From Streptomyces sp. P3 (GTDB lineage Bacteria; Actinomycetota; Actinomycetes; Streptomycetales; Streptomycetaceae), in contig JAFEKX020000001.1 of assembly GCA_016893485.2 (NCBI GenBank), positions 7,829,501-7,893,500 on the forward strand: a stretch of DNA of 64,000 nt. The letters run 5' to 3'. The number at the start of each line of letters is the position of its first letter. Within the stretch, counting starts at the first letter, position 1. This document shows positions 17,851-27,862 of this stretch, one piece after another. The position numbers and the translations under genes are program-made. Below the pieces are notes generated by a model. It did not search any database, had not been told where the DNA came from, and saw only the letters and a list, made by a program, of their open reading frames with translations.

Positions 17851-18560
17851 ATGCCACGACCGCCGGGTGGTCATGGGCCGGGCTTCGAGATCAGGCGACA
17901 GAAGATCATCGACACCGCCGCCTCCCTGTTCGCACGCCAGGGGTACGCGGCCACCTCCATCAACGACCTGGGCCGCGCGGTCGGGCTCGCCAAGGGCGCC
18001 CTGTACTACTACATCGGCTCCAAGGAGAACCTGCTCATCGAGATCCAGTCCCGGGTCCTCGACCCGCTGCTGGCCCGCGCCCAGGAGATCGCGGCCCTCG
18101 ACGAGGCGCCGCTGCTCCGGCTGCGGCTGCTCTCCGAGTCGCTGCTGACGATGATCTTCCGAAGGCTCGACCACATCCGGGTCTACGAGCACGACCACCG
18201 CAGCCTCGGCGGCGCCGAGTTGAAGACCGTGCTGGGCCAACGCGCCGACTTGGAGCTGCTGATCACAGGCCTGGTCACCGAGGCGGTCGAGGCGGGCACC
18301 TTCCGCGCGGTCGAACCGCGCCTGGCCACCCGCCAGTTCCTCAACCTGCACAACCACACCTACCAGTGGGTGCGGCCGGACGGCAGCTGGGACGCGGCGT
18401 TCCTGTCGGGGAGTACTGCTCGACCCTGTTCCGCGGTTTCGCCGCGTCCGTCGCCGAACTCCCGGACGTCGAGGCCCTGGCCGCCGACTTCAAGCGGTCC
18501 AGGCCCGACCTGCCCCTCGACCCCGAGACGGCCTGGGAAGCGCTCCCCGTGGCGGGCTGA
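17851..18560 (+). CDS. TetR family transcriptional regulator
   Basis: About 236 aa. HTH: KIIDTAASLFARQGYAATSI, NDLGRAVGLAKGALYYYIGS at residues about 18-60, a pattern shared with fatty-acid and sterol-type TetR regulators. C-terminal domain includes TMIFRRLDHIRVYEHDHRSL and TRQFLNLHNHTYQWV. One G is missing at 18406-18409 (LSG to EYCSTLF). ATG 17851 has AGGGGA upstream. It converges on a thioesterase gene only 15 nt away, which suggests a link to acyl-CoA metabolism. Confidence 0.85.
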
Positions 18561-18575
18561 GGGGCCTGAGCACGC

Positions 18576-19384
18576 TCAACGGGCGGCGCGGGCCGCACCG
18601 TGAGGATCTGCAGCGCGTGCCCGACCGGGCCGTGGACGTCGTGCAGCACGGTGCTGGTCAGCCCCTGCCCGGTGGGCCCGAAGGCGACCGTCGTGTCCAA
18701 CCCGGTCCAGTCGCCCTCGGGTTGGCGGTGCAGGTGCACGGTGAGGTCGACGTTCGGGTAGATCCACGCGGTCGGCGGCTGCCGTACGGCGATGCCGTTC
18801 GCGGTGTCGACGAGCGCCAGGTAGGACGCGAGCGGGCTGCTGGGCTCACCGGCGACCAGGGCGTGCCGGGTGGAGACCCAGGCGGTCGTACGGCCCGGCC
18901 GGGGCGGCGCGAGCGGCCGTACGTCCAGGGAGGCGATGTAGCCGCCGGGCCACAGCGCGCTCATCTCCCAGGGGGTCAACTCCTCGGGCGGGGTGAGGAG
19001 TTCGCCGGTGCCGCCAGCGACGGCGGAGGTGTCGACCGCGGCGAGGAACCAGGCGCGGGCCCGCACCACCGGCCGGTCGGCGACCAGCACCACGGCCTCG
19101 ACCAGCTCGATCGTGCGGCCGGCCCGGACGACGTCCACGCGGATCTCGCACTCGTCGAGGGCGAGCCGCCCCAGGATGTCGTAGCTGACCCGCGCCATCA
19201 CCAGCCCCTCGCCCGGCCGCTGCGCCGCCACCTGGCGCTCGATGGCGTGGACGACGAGCCCGCCGAGCGGACTGAAGTGCAGCTCGTCCGGGTCCCAGGC
19301 GCCGCCCGCGTGGGCCGTGGGCTTGTAGCGGTGCTCGTCGATGCGCTCGTAGTAGCTGTCGGGGACCGGGGTTCCGGTGTTCAA
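18576..19384 (-). CDS. Thioesterase-like (TesB/4HBT_3-type double hotdog) protein
   Basis: Predicted acyl-CoA thioesterase of about 269 aa. It starts YYERIDEHRYKPTAHAGGAWD and continues LHFSPLGGLVVHAIERQVAA, matching the N-terminal hotdog of the thioesterase-like superfamily. The second hotdog contains ANGIAVRQPPTAWIYPNVDL and the terminal LTSTVLHDVHGPVGHALQIL. Near the end one G is missing (about 18591-18595); with it the protein ends VRARAAR at a TGA at 18576 rather than running into the opposite gene. TTG 19384 with GAGAAG upstream is the likely start; ATG 19477 would add an unlikely leader. Substrate unknown. Confidence 0.8.
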
Positions 19385-19620
19385 CGGACTTCTCTCCCAA
19401 GGCTGATCTTGCCGCGTGCGCGGTGTTCCGGTGACCACTCTGCCACCGTACGGAAAGGTCCATACCGGACGCGTCAAGTGATGGAGGAAGGCGGTGGGTT
19501 GGGATCGGGCTTGTGGTCGGGTCCTGAACGGATGCTCCGCCGTGAGTGTCGGCAGTGCCGAACCGCCGCTGATTCGGCTTCAGTTGTTGACGGCGGGCAG
19601 GGGGTGGGACTACAACCCGG

Positions 19621-19634
19621 GGAGAGCGCTCCCG
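19621..19634. promoter_or_regulatory. CebR-like (LacI family) operator
   Basis: GGAGAGCGCTCCCG matches 11 of 14 bases of the Streptomyces CebR box TGGGAGCGCTCCCA, with the central AGCGCTCCC intact. It lies 22 bases before the GH64 start codon, where a repressor would block expression. Confidence 0.5.
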
Positions 19635-19655
19635 ACCCCGCTGAGGAGACCCTCC

Positions 19656-20996
19656 ATGCAGCTGTCCGCCAGACCTCCGACCGCAGCCGTACGCCCGCGT
19701 ACCGCCCTCGGTCTCGTCGTCGTCCTGATCCTCGCCTGCTTCGCCGCCCTGAGCCCCACGCCCGCCCGAGCCGCCGACCAACTCCTGTCCCAGGGACGGC
19801 CCGCCGCCGCGTCCTCGACCGAGAGCGGGTCCTTCCCCGCGAGCGCGGCCGTCGACGGGAACACCGGCACCCGCTGGTCCTCCGCCTTCGCCGACCCGCA
19901 GTGGCTGCGCGTCGACCTCGGTTCGGTCCAGCAGATCTCCCGCGTCACGCTGAACTGGGAGGCCGCGTACGCCACCGGCTACCAGATCCAGACCTCCACC
20001 GACGCGACCAACTGGACCACCGTCTACTCCACCACCACCGCCACCGGCGGCACCCAGAACCTCACCGTCACCGGCAGCGGCCGCTACGTCCGCGTCTACG
20101 GCACCGCCCGCGCCACCCAATGGGGCTACTCGCTCTGGGAGTTCCAGGTCTACGGCCCCGGCAGCACCACCCCGCCCGACTCCTTCTGGGGCAGCACCAC
20201 TGACATCCCGGCGGCCAACAACGCCGTGGAGGTGAAGATCCTCAACCGCACCAACGGCAAGTACCCCGACAGCCAGGTGTACTGGAGCTTCAACGGGCAG
20301 ACGCACTCCATCGCCGAGCAGCCCTATCTCGACATGCCCGCCAACTCCGCGGGCCGCATGTACTTCTACCTGGGCTCGCCCACCAGCTCCTACTACGACT
20401 TCATCGAGTTCACGGTCGGCAACAACGTCTTCAACGGCAACACCACCCGCGTCGACGCGTTCGGCCTCAAACTCGCCATGCGCCTGCACAGCAAGGACGG
20501 TTACGACACCGAGGTCGGCGAGAACCGGGCGACCTTCGCCGAGGACCGCGCGACCACCTTCCAGCGGTTCACCGACGCGGTGCCGAGCCAGTTCAAGGTG
20601 CTGGCCCAGACCCAGGCGCCGTACCGGATCATCGCGCCCGGCAGCGACCCGAGCTTCCGCGCGGGCGGCGCCAACGCCAACTACTTCACCTCGTACGCCC
20701 AGTCGGTGGGCGTGAACGCGGCGACCTCCGACATCTTCGGCTGCGCGGGCTCGCTGGCCGCCGATCCCAACATGTGCGCCGCCCTCAACCGCCATGTGGC
20801 CACCCTGCCGGCGTCGCAGCAGTCCGACCCGGCGCAGTTCTACAAGGCGGCCCCCGCCAACTACTACGCCAAGTTCTGGCACGACAACGCCATCAACCAG
20901 CTGGCCTACGGCTTCCCCTACGACGATGTCGCGGGCCAGTCCTCGTTCATCTCGCACGCCAACCCGCAGTGGCTCCTGGTGGCCGTCGGCTGGTAG
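19656..20996 (+). CDS. Secreted beta-1,3-glucanase, GH64, with N-terminal discoidin domain
   Basis: Exported endo-beta-1,3-glucanase of 446 aa. A signal peptide ends near ARAA (residues about 20-45). Residues about 50-165 form an F5/8C (discoidin) carbohydrate-binding domain (AAASSTESGSFPASAAVDGN, WLRVDLGSVQQISRVTL, GRYVRVYGTA). The GH64 catalytic domain follows (VEVKILNRTNGKYPDSQVYW, VDAFGLKLAMRLHSKDGYD, RFTDAVPSQFKVLAQ). Frame intact. ATG 19656 has GAGGAG upstream. A CebR-like box sits before the gene. It is convergent with a GH87-type enzyme; together they would attack beta- and alpha-1,3-glucans such as those of fungal walls. Confidence 0.9.
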   Translation: MQLSARPPTAAVRPRTALGLVVVLILACFAALSPTPARAADQLLSQGRPAAASSTESGSFPASAAVDGNTGTRWSSAFADPQWLRVDLGSVQQISRVTLNWEAAYATGYQIQTSTDATNWTTVYSTTTATGGTQNLTVTGSGRYVRVYGTARATQWGYSLWEFQVYGPGSTTPPDSFWGSTTDIPAANNAVEVKILNRTNGKYPDSQVYWSFNGQTHSIAEQPYLDMPANSAGRMYFYLGSPTSSYYDFIEFTVGNNVFNGNTTRVDAFGLKLAMRLHSKDGYDTEVGENRATFAEDRATTFQRFTDAVPSQFKVLAQTQAPYRIIAPGSDPSFRAGGANANYFTSYAQSVGVNAATSDIFGCAGSLAADPNMCAALNRHVATLPASQQSDPAQFYKAAPANYYAKFWHDNAINQLAYGFPYDDVAGQSSFISHANPQWLLVAVGW

Positions 20997-21015
20997 GCAC
21001 GGAAGCACAGCGAAA

Positions 21016-21047
21016 CGGGGCCGCCCCTGTCAGGTGGGGCGGCCCCG
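21016..21047. terminator. Bidirectional terminator between the two glucanase genes
   Basis: Perfect 12-bp stem CGGGGCCGCCCC / GGGGCGGCCCCG with an 8-nt loop, located between the convergent stops at 20996 and 21070. T runs are weak on both sides. Confidence 0.7.
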
Positions 21048-21069
21048 CTTCATGGGGTGATGGTCTGCG

Positions 21070-24000
21070 CTACTGCACGTTGATCGTGAAGGTGGACGTG
21101 GTGTTGCGGATGTCCTGCGCGTTGCCGCTCATCCGCAGGTTGACGAAGGTCGCGGAACCCACGGCGGGTCCCTGGCCGGGCTCGGGCAGCTCGTTGGCCC
21201 AGATGCCCCAGCCGGACTTGGCGTCGAACGCGTCTCCGCTCTTCTTGGAGTTGGTGATGGAGATGTCGGTGAAGATCGTGTCCTTCACCGGGAACTGCGG
21301 TTGCCCGCCGACGTAGTTGGTCTGGAACATCACTCCGCCGTACGTGGAGTTGTCGATGTCGACGTCGTTGACCCGGATGCCCTGGAAGACCTTCGAGGCG
21401 GAGAACGCCCAGATGGCGGGGAAGACCTGGGAGCCCCAGAAGTGGCCGCCCGTTCTGTCCAGGGAGACGTTCTCGATCGTCGTCGGATCGGTCCCGAAGC
21501 CGTTCATCGGGTAGCCGAAGTCCAGCGAGGAGATCGTGATGCCGGAGTAGACCAGGGTGTCGGCGACCCGGATGTTGCGGAAGGTGTTGTCGAAGCCGCC
21601 GTAGACGGCGATACCGGCCGCACGCCAGGTGAGCGTCGACGTCAGGTTCTCGTAGAGGTTGTTCTTCTCGTCGGAGCCGCCCGCGTCGATCGCCGAGAAG
21701 AGCGCGAAGCTGTCGTCGCCCGTAGCGCGGGCGTCGTTGTTGACGACGTGGTTGTCCGTGGAGCCGTTCGTCATGTTGATGCCGTCGGCGAACGTGTCAC
21801 GGATGCGGGAGTTCTTGATGGTCACGCTGTCGGTGTTGGCGCCCCAGTACATGCACACCATGTGCTCGACCCAGATGTTGTCGATGGTGATGTTGGAGAC
21901 GTTGGAGAAGTCGAAGACCTTGCCGGGGCCGTCGATGCGGGACGTGTAGTTGCCGAAGTAGGCGAAGCCGGTGAACGAGGAGCCGTTGGCGGTGGCTTCG
22001 GCCCGGATGCCGATGTCGGTGTTCTCCTGCGAGGCGGGGGCGTGGAAGCGGGTGAACCACGGCCCGGCTCCGACGACCTTGACCGCCTTGCCGTAGACCT
22101 GCAGCTTGCTGGAGGTCTCGTAGTCACCGGCGGGCAGGTAGACGCCGACGAGCTTGCCCGTGGTGTCCATGCGGACCGCGTCGAGCGCGTTCTGCACGTC
22201 CTGCTGGGAGAAGCCGGCCGGGACCGCGTAGGCGGCCGGGTCCGGGTTCGGGTCGCCGTCGCCTGCTCGGTGTTGATGAAGTCGATCGCGTACGTCGAGG
22301 AGTTGGCCGCGTCCTTCTGCAGCCGGATCTTGGAACCCGCCGGAACCGTCCTGCCCAGCAGGAGGTTCGCCTCGTCGTAGATGTGGCGCTGGGCTCCGGC
22401 GCTCGGCGAGTTGCCGGGCGCGGTCTCGTTGCCGTACAGCCAGGCGTACTTGGAGGTCAGATCGATGGCCTTGAGGAACTGGCCGTCGACGTAGACGTCG
22501 AGCGTCGAGTCGGTGCCGTCGGGGATGGAGAAGCGGGTGACGAGGGTGTTCGTCGCCGCGCGGGTGGTCCATTCGACGTACTGGCCGGTCGAGTTGAGGG
22601 TCACGGCCCTGCGGCCGCTCGCCTCTCCGGCGATGTCGCCGATGGTGCGGTTCGGGCCGACGACCTGGGCGCCGCCGCCCACCGTGCCGTCCTCGGCCTC
22701 GTACATGTCGTACGGCATGTCGGCGCCGCGGCCGACGAACAGGGGTTGTGTGGTGGTGTTGTTGGTCCGCTTGACCGGGAGTTCGTTGGTGTCGTCGGCG
22801 ATAACCGTCTTGACGCTGAACTTGCCGTTGACGGCCGTCCACGTGCCGAGGCTCACCGGTGCGGTCGTCTGGCCGGCCGCGATGGTGCCGTTGTAGGAGC
22901 CGGTGAGGGTCTTGACGGTGGTGCCGTTGCCGTCCAGGACGGTGAGCGTGACGCCGTGGGCGCCGGAGGCCGAGGCGACCGTGCCCTGGTTCTTGATCGC
23001 CACCGTGAAGGTGACGTTGTCGCCCGCCGAGGGGGCTGGACGGGGTCCAGGCGACCGGTGCGGCGACCAGGTCGGAGCTGGAGACCGGCTTGACCACGAG
23101 CGCGTCGGGGCGGCGTAGACGTTGTTGCCCTCGTTCTGCTCGATGACCTTGTTCGACGGGTCCACCTCGGCGCGAGCGGGTAACTGCCCGCGTCCCGCGT
23201 GCCGATGCTCGCCGTGACCGTCGCCGACGCGCCCGCCGCGAGGGCCGGGACGTCCGCCGTGGCGGCCTTGGTGCCCCCGAGCGTGAAGTTCAGGTCGGTG
23301 GCCTTGGACGCCTTGCTGCCGCTGTTGGTGACGGTCGCCGACAGGCTGATGGCGTCCGACTCGACCGGGGCCGCGGGCGTGTGTGTGATGCCGGTGACCT
23401 TGAGGTCGGGGTTGGCGGCCGGGGTGCCGATCACCTGGAACTCGGCGACCTGCGCGCCCGGTGCACCGGTGTTGGAGGCGAACTTGAGCTGGATGTCGGC
23501 GGCGGCGCCGGAGACCGGGATGGTCACCGTGTTGCCGGTCGACGGGTTGAACGTGTAGTCCTTCGCGGCCGCCAGACTCGTGAACGCGGTCGCGTCCTGG
23601 TCACGGCCCAGCACCTGGATGTTCTGCGTCCGCGTCGACCACGCGCATCCGGGTTCAGCTTCACGACGACCTGACTGAGGTCGGCGTTGGCACCCAGCTT
23701 GGTGGGTGAGTGGCCGGGTACGCGCCGCCCCCGCTCTCCCAATAGGTGCTCACCTGGCCGTCGTTGGCGTTCGCCGCGACGTAGGTGAAGGTGTACGACG
23801 AGGCATCGATCGGCTTGCCCTGGGCGAGGTCGGACCCACCGCCGGAACCGGCCCGGGTGACGCTGTTGCTCGCGACCGAGACGTTCCCCGCGGCGTCCTT
23901 AGCCTTCACGTAGTAGGTGACCGTCGCCGTCGCCGACGGGGTGTCCGTGTACGAAGTGACCGTGCCGGCGAGGGACTTGATCACCTGGTTGTTGGCGTAG

Positions 24001-25451
24001 ACGTCGTACCCGGTGACCTGGACGTTGTCGCTCGACGCCTGCCAGGTCAGCTTCACGTCGCTGCCGGACTGCGTGTAGGCGAGGTTGCCGGGCGCCGTCG
24101 GAGCCTGGGTGTCGCCGCCCGCGCCCTTGCGGGTCACGCTGTTGCTGTTGGCGGAGACGTTGCCCGCCGCGTCCTTGGCCCGAACGAAGTACGTGATGTC
24201 GCTGCCGGCCGGCTGGGTGTCCGTGTAGGTCAGCACGTTCCCGGCGACGCTCGACCTCAACTGCCCGTTGGCGTAGACGTCGTAGCCCGTCACGGCGGTG
24301 TCGTCGGTGGCCGCGCTCCAGGTCAGCTTGATCTGCCCGGTGGCCGGCTCGGTGTAGCTCAGGTTCGTCGGCGCGGTGGGCGCCTGTGTGTCCCCGGTGG
24401 CCGGACCGTAGACCTCCAGCTCCGACAACTGCCCCGCGGGCCAGCCGGTGTTCGCCGTGATCAGCACGCGTACGTACCGCGTAGTCGTCGCGTCGAAGGA
24501 GATCGTCGTCGACTGGTCGGTGGAGCTGTCGAAGGTGTACGCCTTCGACGCCGTCAGGTCGCCGAAGTTCTGGTTGTCGGTCGAGCCCTGGATCTTGAGC
24601 GTCTGGCTGCGGCTCGGCCAGCTGCTCGGGAGCCTGAGGGTCACCTGGTTGACCTTGACCGAGGAGCCCAGGTCGACCTGGAGCCACTGCGGGAAGGCGT
24701 TGTTGGTGCTCTCCCAGTAGGTGTCGCGGTTGCCGTCACCGGCGTTGGCCGCGCCGTACACATCGGCGTGCCCGCTCTCGCTGAAGGGCTTGCCCTGCGC
24801 GAGGTTGGGGGTCGAGGCGGTGGTCGTGAGGACCTGCATCTCGCCCAACTGAGCTGTTCCGGCGACCGAGTTGGCGCTGAAGTCGGCCCGCACGTACCGG
24901 GCGAGCGTCGACGGCACCGAGATCTTCACGGTGTTGTCGTCGCCGGGGCCGAACACGTACTGCGCCGAGGACTTGAGCGTGGCGAAGCTCTTGCCGTCGT
25001 CGCTGCCCTGGAGCGCCAGCGTCTGCTTGCGGGTCTGCCAGCCCTCGGGCAGCCGCAGCACGACCTGCCGGACGCGCTTGCTCTTGCCGAGGTCGGTCTG
25101 CACCCACTGGGCCGACTTCTTCCCGGCCTGCCAGTAGGTGTCGGTGTCGCCGTCGGTGATGTTGGTGGCCTTGTGCGCGCCGCGAGTGCTGCCCGCGGTG
25201 GTCCTGGCCTCCGCGGCGACGTTGGGACCGCCGGCCGCGTGGGCGCTCACGGCGGGCAGCCCCAGCACCATCACGGCGGAGGCGAGCGCGGCGACGGCCG
25301 CGTTCCGTCCGGGGATCTCTGCTTGTGTCGTGCCGGTCTGTTCATACGGGGTCACTTCCTGCGGAGGCTCGCGCACCGGTGGGGCGGCGAGGGCGGCTCG
25401 TTCCTGGGGGAGTGGTGCAGGAGCAGAAAGGTGCGAGGTGACGTGGTGCAT
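21070..25451 (-). CDS. Large secreted multidomain alpha-1,3-glucanase/mycodextranase-type protein (GH87-like)
   Basis: Exported protein of about 1,460 aa. Order: signal peptide (AALASAVMVLGLPAVSAHA), two discoidin domains (TDTYWQAGKKSAQWVQTDLG; RDTYWESTNNAFPQWLQVDL), two fibronectin III domains (TAPTNLSYTEPATGQIKLTW), a third discoidin domain, CARDB domains (DLKVTGITHTPAAPVESDA), a CBM6-like domain (YEAEDGTVGGGAQVVG), and a C-terminal right-handed beta-helix. The helix has ADGINMTNGSTDNHVVNND followed by TGDDSFALFSA; the Asp in ADGIN and the Asp pair in TGDD match the acidic residues expected of GH87 alpha-1,3-glucanases. At least six frame breaks (about 23706, 23643, 23174, 23117, 23040, 22258). 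The start is uncertain: ATG 25451 (weak GAGG) or GTG 25355. Confidence 0.85.
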
Positions 25452-25490
25452 GCTGCCTCTGGGAGGCAGGTTTTTGCGTTGTTTCATCGA

Positions 25491-25658
25491 AATATTGCAG
25501 AGCGATGGGAGGGGGTCTACAGCTGGAACAGCGCAATATTCACCAGAAGCGCTCACGGCCCCGCAGGGACACCAGGGTGGACTTGCGCGAACTTGCGGCC
25601 ATTGAACGAAAGTGAACGCAAGTCACGCAATTTCTTGCGCGATCCAACGTCGTTCAAT
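25491..25658. promoter_or_regulatory. Operator-rich intergenic region with repeated ACTTGCG heptamers and two inverted repeats
   Basis: Between divergent glucanase and M55 peptidase genes. AATATTGC (25491-25498) is inverted as GCAATATT (25533-25540). ACTTGCG occurs at 25581 and 25591, ten bases apart, with inverted CGCAAGT at 25617-25623 and a further CTTGCGCGA at 25634-25642. ATTGAACG (25601-25608) is inverted as CGTTCAAT (25651-25658). The stretch is AT-richer than its surroundings. The regulator is unknown. Confidence 0.55.
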
Positions 25659-25697
25659 TCCGCACCGCTTCTTCCTGGCGGATTCCGCGTCGACGCG

Positions 25698-25703
25698 TAA
25701 CGT
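25698..25703 (+). promoter_or_regulatory. -10 box TAACGT, leaderless start of the peptidase operon
   Basis: TAACGT ends eight bases before ATG 25712, with no ribosome-binding site between, indicating a leaderless mRNA. Confidence 0.45.
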
Positions 25704-25711
25704 GATGCCCC

Positions 25712-26545
25712 ATGAAGATCCTCATCAGCGCCGACATGGAGGGTGCGACCGGCGTCACCTGGCCGGCCGACGTGTTGCCGGGGACACCGCAGTGGGAGCG
25801 GTGCCGTGCGATGTTCACCTCGGACGTGAACGCGGCCGTCCTCGGTTTCTACGACGGCGGCGCCGACGAGGTGCTCGTCAACGAGGCCCACTGGACGATG
25901 CGCAACCTTCTGCTCGAACAGCTCGACGAGCGCACCGAGATGCTCACCGGACGCCACAAGTCCCTCTCGATGGTGGAGGGCGTGCAGCACGGCGACGTCG
26001 ACGGCATCGCGTTCGTCGGCTACCACGCGGGCGCCGGCATGGAGGGCGTCCTCGCCCACACCTACCTCGCCAACTCGATCACCGGTGTGTGGCTGAACGA
26101 CGTCCGCGCCAGCGAGGGGCTCCTCAACGCGCATGTCGTCGCCGAGTACGGGGTACCGGTGGTCCTTGTCACGGGTGACGACGTGGCCTGCGAGGACGCC
26201 CTCGGGTACGCGCCCGAGGCGCTGAAGGTGGCCGTCAAGGACCACGTGTCGCGGTACGCGGCCGTGTGCCGGACCCCGGCCAGGACGGCCGCCGACATCC
26301 GCGGGGCGGCGAAGGAGGCGGCGAAACTGGCGGTCCGTCAGGAACCGGTGCGGGGCGGCCCGTTCACCGTCGCGCTGGAATTCGACGCCGAGCACCTGGC
26401 GATGGCCGCCACCGTGGTCCCCGGTGTCGCGCGGGTCGGGGAGCGGAAGGTGGCGTACACCCACGACACCATGTACGACGGCATCCGGACCTTCAAGGCG
26501 GTCACCACGATCGTCTCGGCCGCGGTGGAGGAGCAGTATGGCTGA
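25712..26545 (+). CDS. M55 family D-aminopeptidase (DppA-like)
   Basis: Zinc D-aminopeptidase of 277 aa that in this family removes N-terminal D-amino acids such as D-Ala from short peptides. Zinc ligands appear where the Bacillus DppA fold has them: Asp8 and Glu10 in SADMEG, His60 in VNEAH, His105 in VGYHAGAG, and a glutamate near 135. Frame intact. Apparently leaderless. It is the first gene of a four-gene peptidase operon; its stop overlaps the next start by eight bases. Family call is firm; in vivo substrate is inference. Confidence 0.93.
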   Translation: MKILISADMEGATGVTWPADVLPGTPQWERCRAMFTSDVNAAVLGFYDGGADEVLVNEAHWTMRNLLLEQLDERTEMLTGRHKSLSMVEGVQHGDVDGIAFVGYHAGAGMEGVLAHTYLANSITGVWLNDVRASEGLLNAHVVAEYGVPVVLVTGDDVACEDALGYAPEALKVAVKDHVSRYAAVCRTPARTAADIRGAAKEAAKLAVRQEPVRGGPFTVALEFDAEHLAMAATVVPGVARVGERKVAYTHDTMYDGIRTFKAVTTIVSAAVEEQYG

Positions 26546-27848
26546 CATCGACGAGCGGGCCCTGGCCGAGGTCGTGACGTTCACCTCGGACCTGATCCGC
26601 ATCGACACGACCAACCGGGGCGGCGGCGACTGCCGGGAGAGACCCGCGGCCGAGTACGCGGCCGAGCAACTGGCCGGCGCGGGGCTCGAACCCACCCTCC
26701 TGGAACGGTCCGAGGGCCGCACCAACGTCGTCGCCCGCATCGAGGGCACCGACCCCTCGGCGGACGCGCTGCTCGTGCACGGTCACCTGGACGTCGTGCC
26801 GGCACAGGCCGACGAGTGGAGCGTGCACCCCTTCTCCGGGGAGGTCCGCGACGGCGTCGTCTGGGGGCGCGGCGCGGTCGACATGAAGAACATGGACGCG
26901 ATGATCCTCGCCGTCGTCCGCGCCTGGGCCCGCCTGGGCGTACGGCCGCGACGCGACGTCGTGATCGCGTTCACCGCCGATGAGGAGGCGAGCGCCGAGG
27001 ACGGCTCCGGCTTCCTCGCCGACCGGCACGCCGGGCTCTTCGAGGGCTGCACCGAAGGCATCAGCGAATCAGGCGCGTTCACCTTCCACGACGGCTCAGG
27101 GCGCGAGATCTATCCGATCGCCGCCGGTGAACGCGGCACCGGCTGGCTGAAGTTGACCGCCCACGGCCGCGCGGGCCACGGCTCCAAGGTCAACCACGAG
27201 AACGCCGTCACGCGCCTCGCCGCCGCCATCACCCGCATCGGCGAACACGAGTGGCCGCTGCGGCTCACCCCGACCGTCCGCGCGGCCCTCACCGAACTCG
27301 CCGCCCTGTACGGCATCGACGCCGACCTCGACGACGTCGACGGACTCCTCACCAAGCTCGGCCCGGCGGCGAAACTCGTCGAGCCCGCGGTCCGCAACAG
27401 CGCCAACCCGACGATGCTGAACGCCGGTTACAAGGTCAACGTGATCCCGGGCGAGGCCGTGGCCTTCGTCGACGGACGCTATCTCCCGGGCGGCGAGGAC
27501 GAGTTCCGCACCACCCTGGACCGGCTCACCGGACCGGACGTCGACTGGGAGTTCCACCACCGCGAAGTGGCCCTCCAGGCACCGCTCGACTCCCCGACCT
27601 ACGCCCGAATGCGGGCCGCCGTCGAGGAGTTCGCGCCCGAGGGCCATGTGGTGCCGTACTGCATGTCCGGCGGCACGGATGCCAAGCAGTTCTCGCGGCT
27701 CGGCACCACCGGCTACGGCTTCGCACCGCTGAAGCTCCCCGAGGGCTTCGACTACCAGGCGCTGTTCCACGGAGTCGACGAACGCGTCCCCGTCGAGGCA
27801 CTCCACTTCGGCGTCCGCGTTCTGGACCGCTTCCTGAGGACGGCCTAG
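26538..27848 (+). CDS. M20 family metallopeptidase
   Basis: Zinc-dependent exopeptidase or amidohydrolase, 436 aa, intact. Metal-site motifs: LLVHGHLDVVPA (His, Asp), WGRGAVDMKN (bridging Asp), TADEEAS (general base Glu-Glu), and LFHGVDERVP (last His). The dimerisation lid lies between (AHGRAGHGSKVNHENAVTRL). ATG 26538 lies inside the end of the M55 gene (overlap 26538-26545) with GGAGGAG just before it, so translation is coupled. It likely hydrolyses short peptides released by its operon partners. Confidence 0.92.
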   Translation: MADIDERALAEVVTFTSDLIRIDTTNRGGGDCRERPAAEYAAEQLAGAGLEPTLLERSEGRTNVVARIEGTDPSADALLVHGHLDVVPAQADEWSVHPFSGEVRDGVVWGRGAVDMKNMDAMILAVVRAWARLGVRPRRDVVIAFTADEEASAEDGSGFLADRHAGLFEGCTEGISESGAFTFHDGSGREIYPIAAGERGTGWLKLTAHGRAGHGSKVNHENAVTRLAAAITRIGEHEWPLRLTPTVRAALTELAALYGIDADLDDVDGLLTKLGPAAKLVEPAVRNSANPTMLNAGYKVNVIPGEAVAFVDGRYLPGGEDEFRTTLDRLTGPDVDWEFHHREVALQAPLDSPTYARMRAAVEEFAPEGHVVPYCMSGGTDAKQFSRLGTTGYGFAPLKLPEGFDYQALFHGVDERVPVEALHFGVRVLDRFLRTA

Positions 27849-27862
27849 CAAGTGGGGAGAAC

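Noticed and set aside
25545..25558. CebR-like site (AGCGCT centre) near the GH87 gene
   Set aside because: Only 9 of 14 bases match and the outer arms do not pair.
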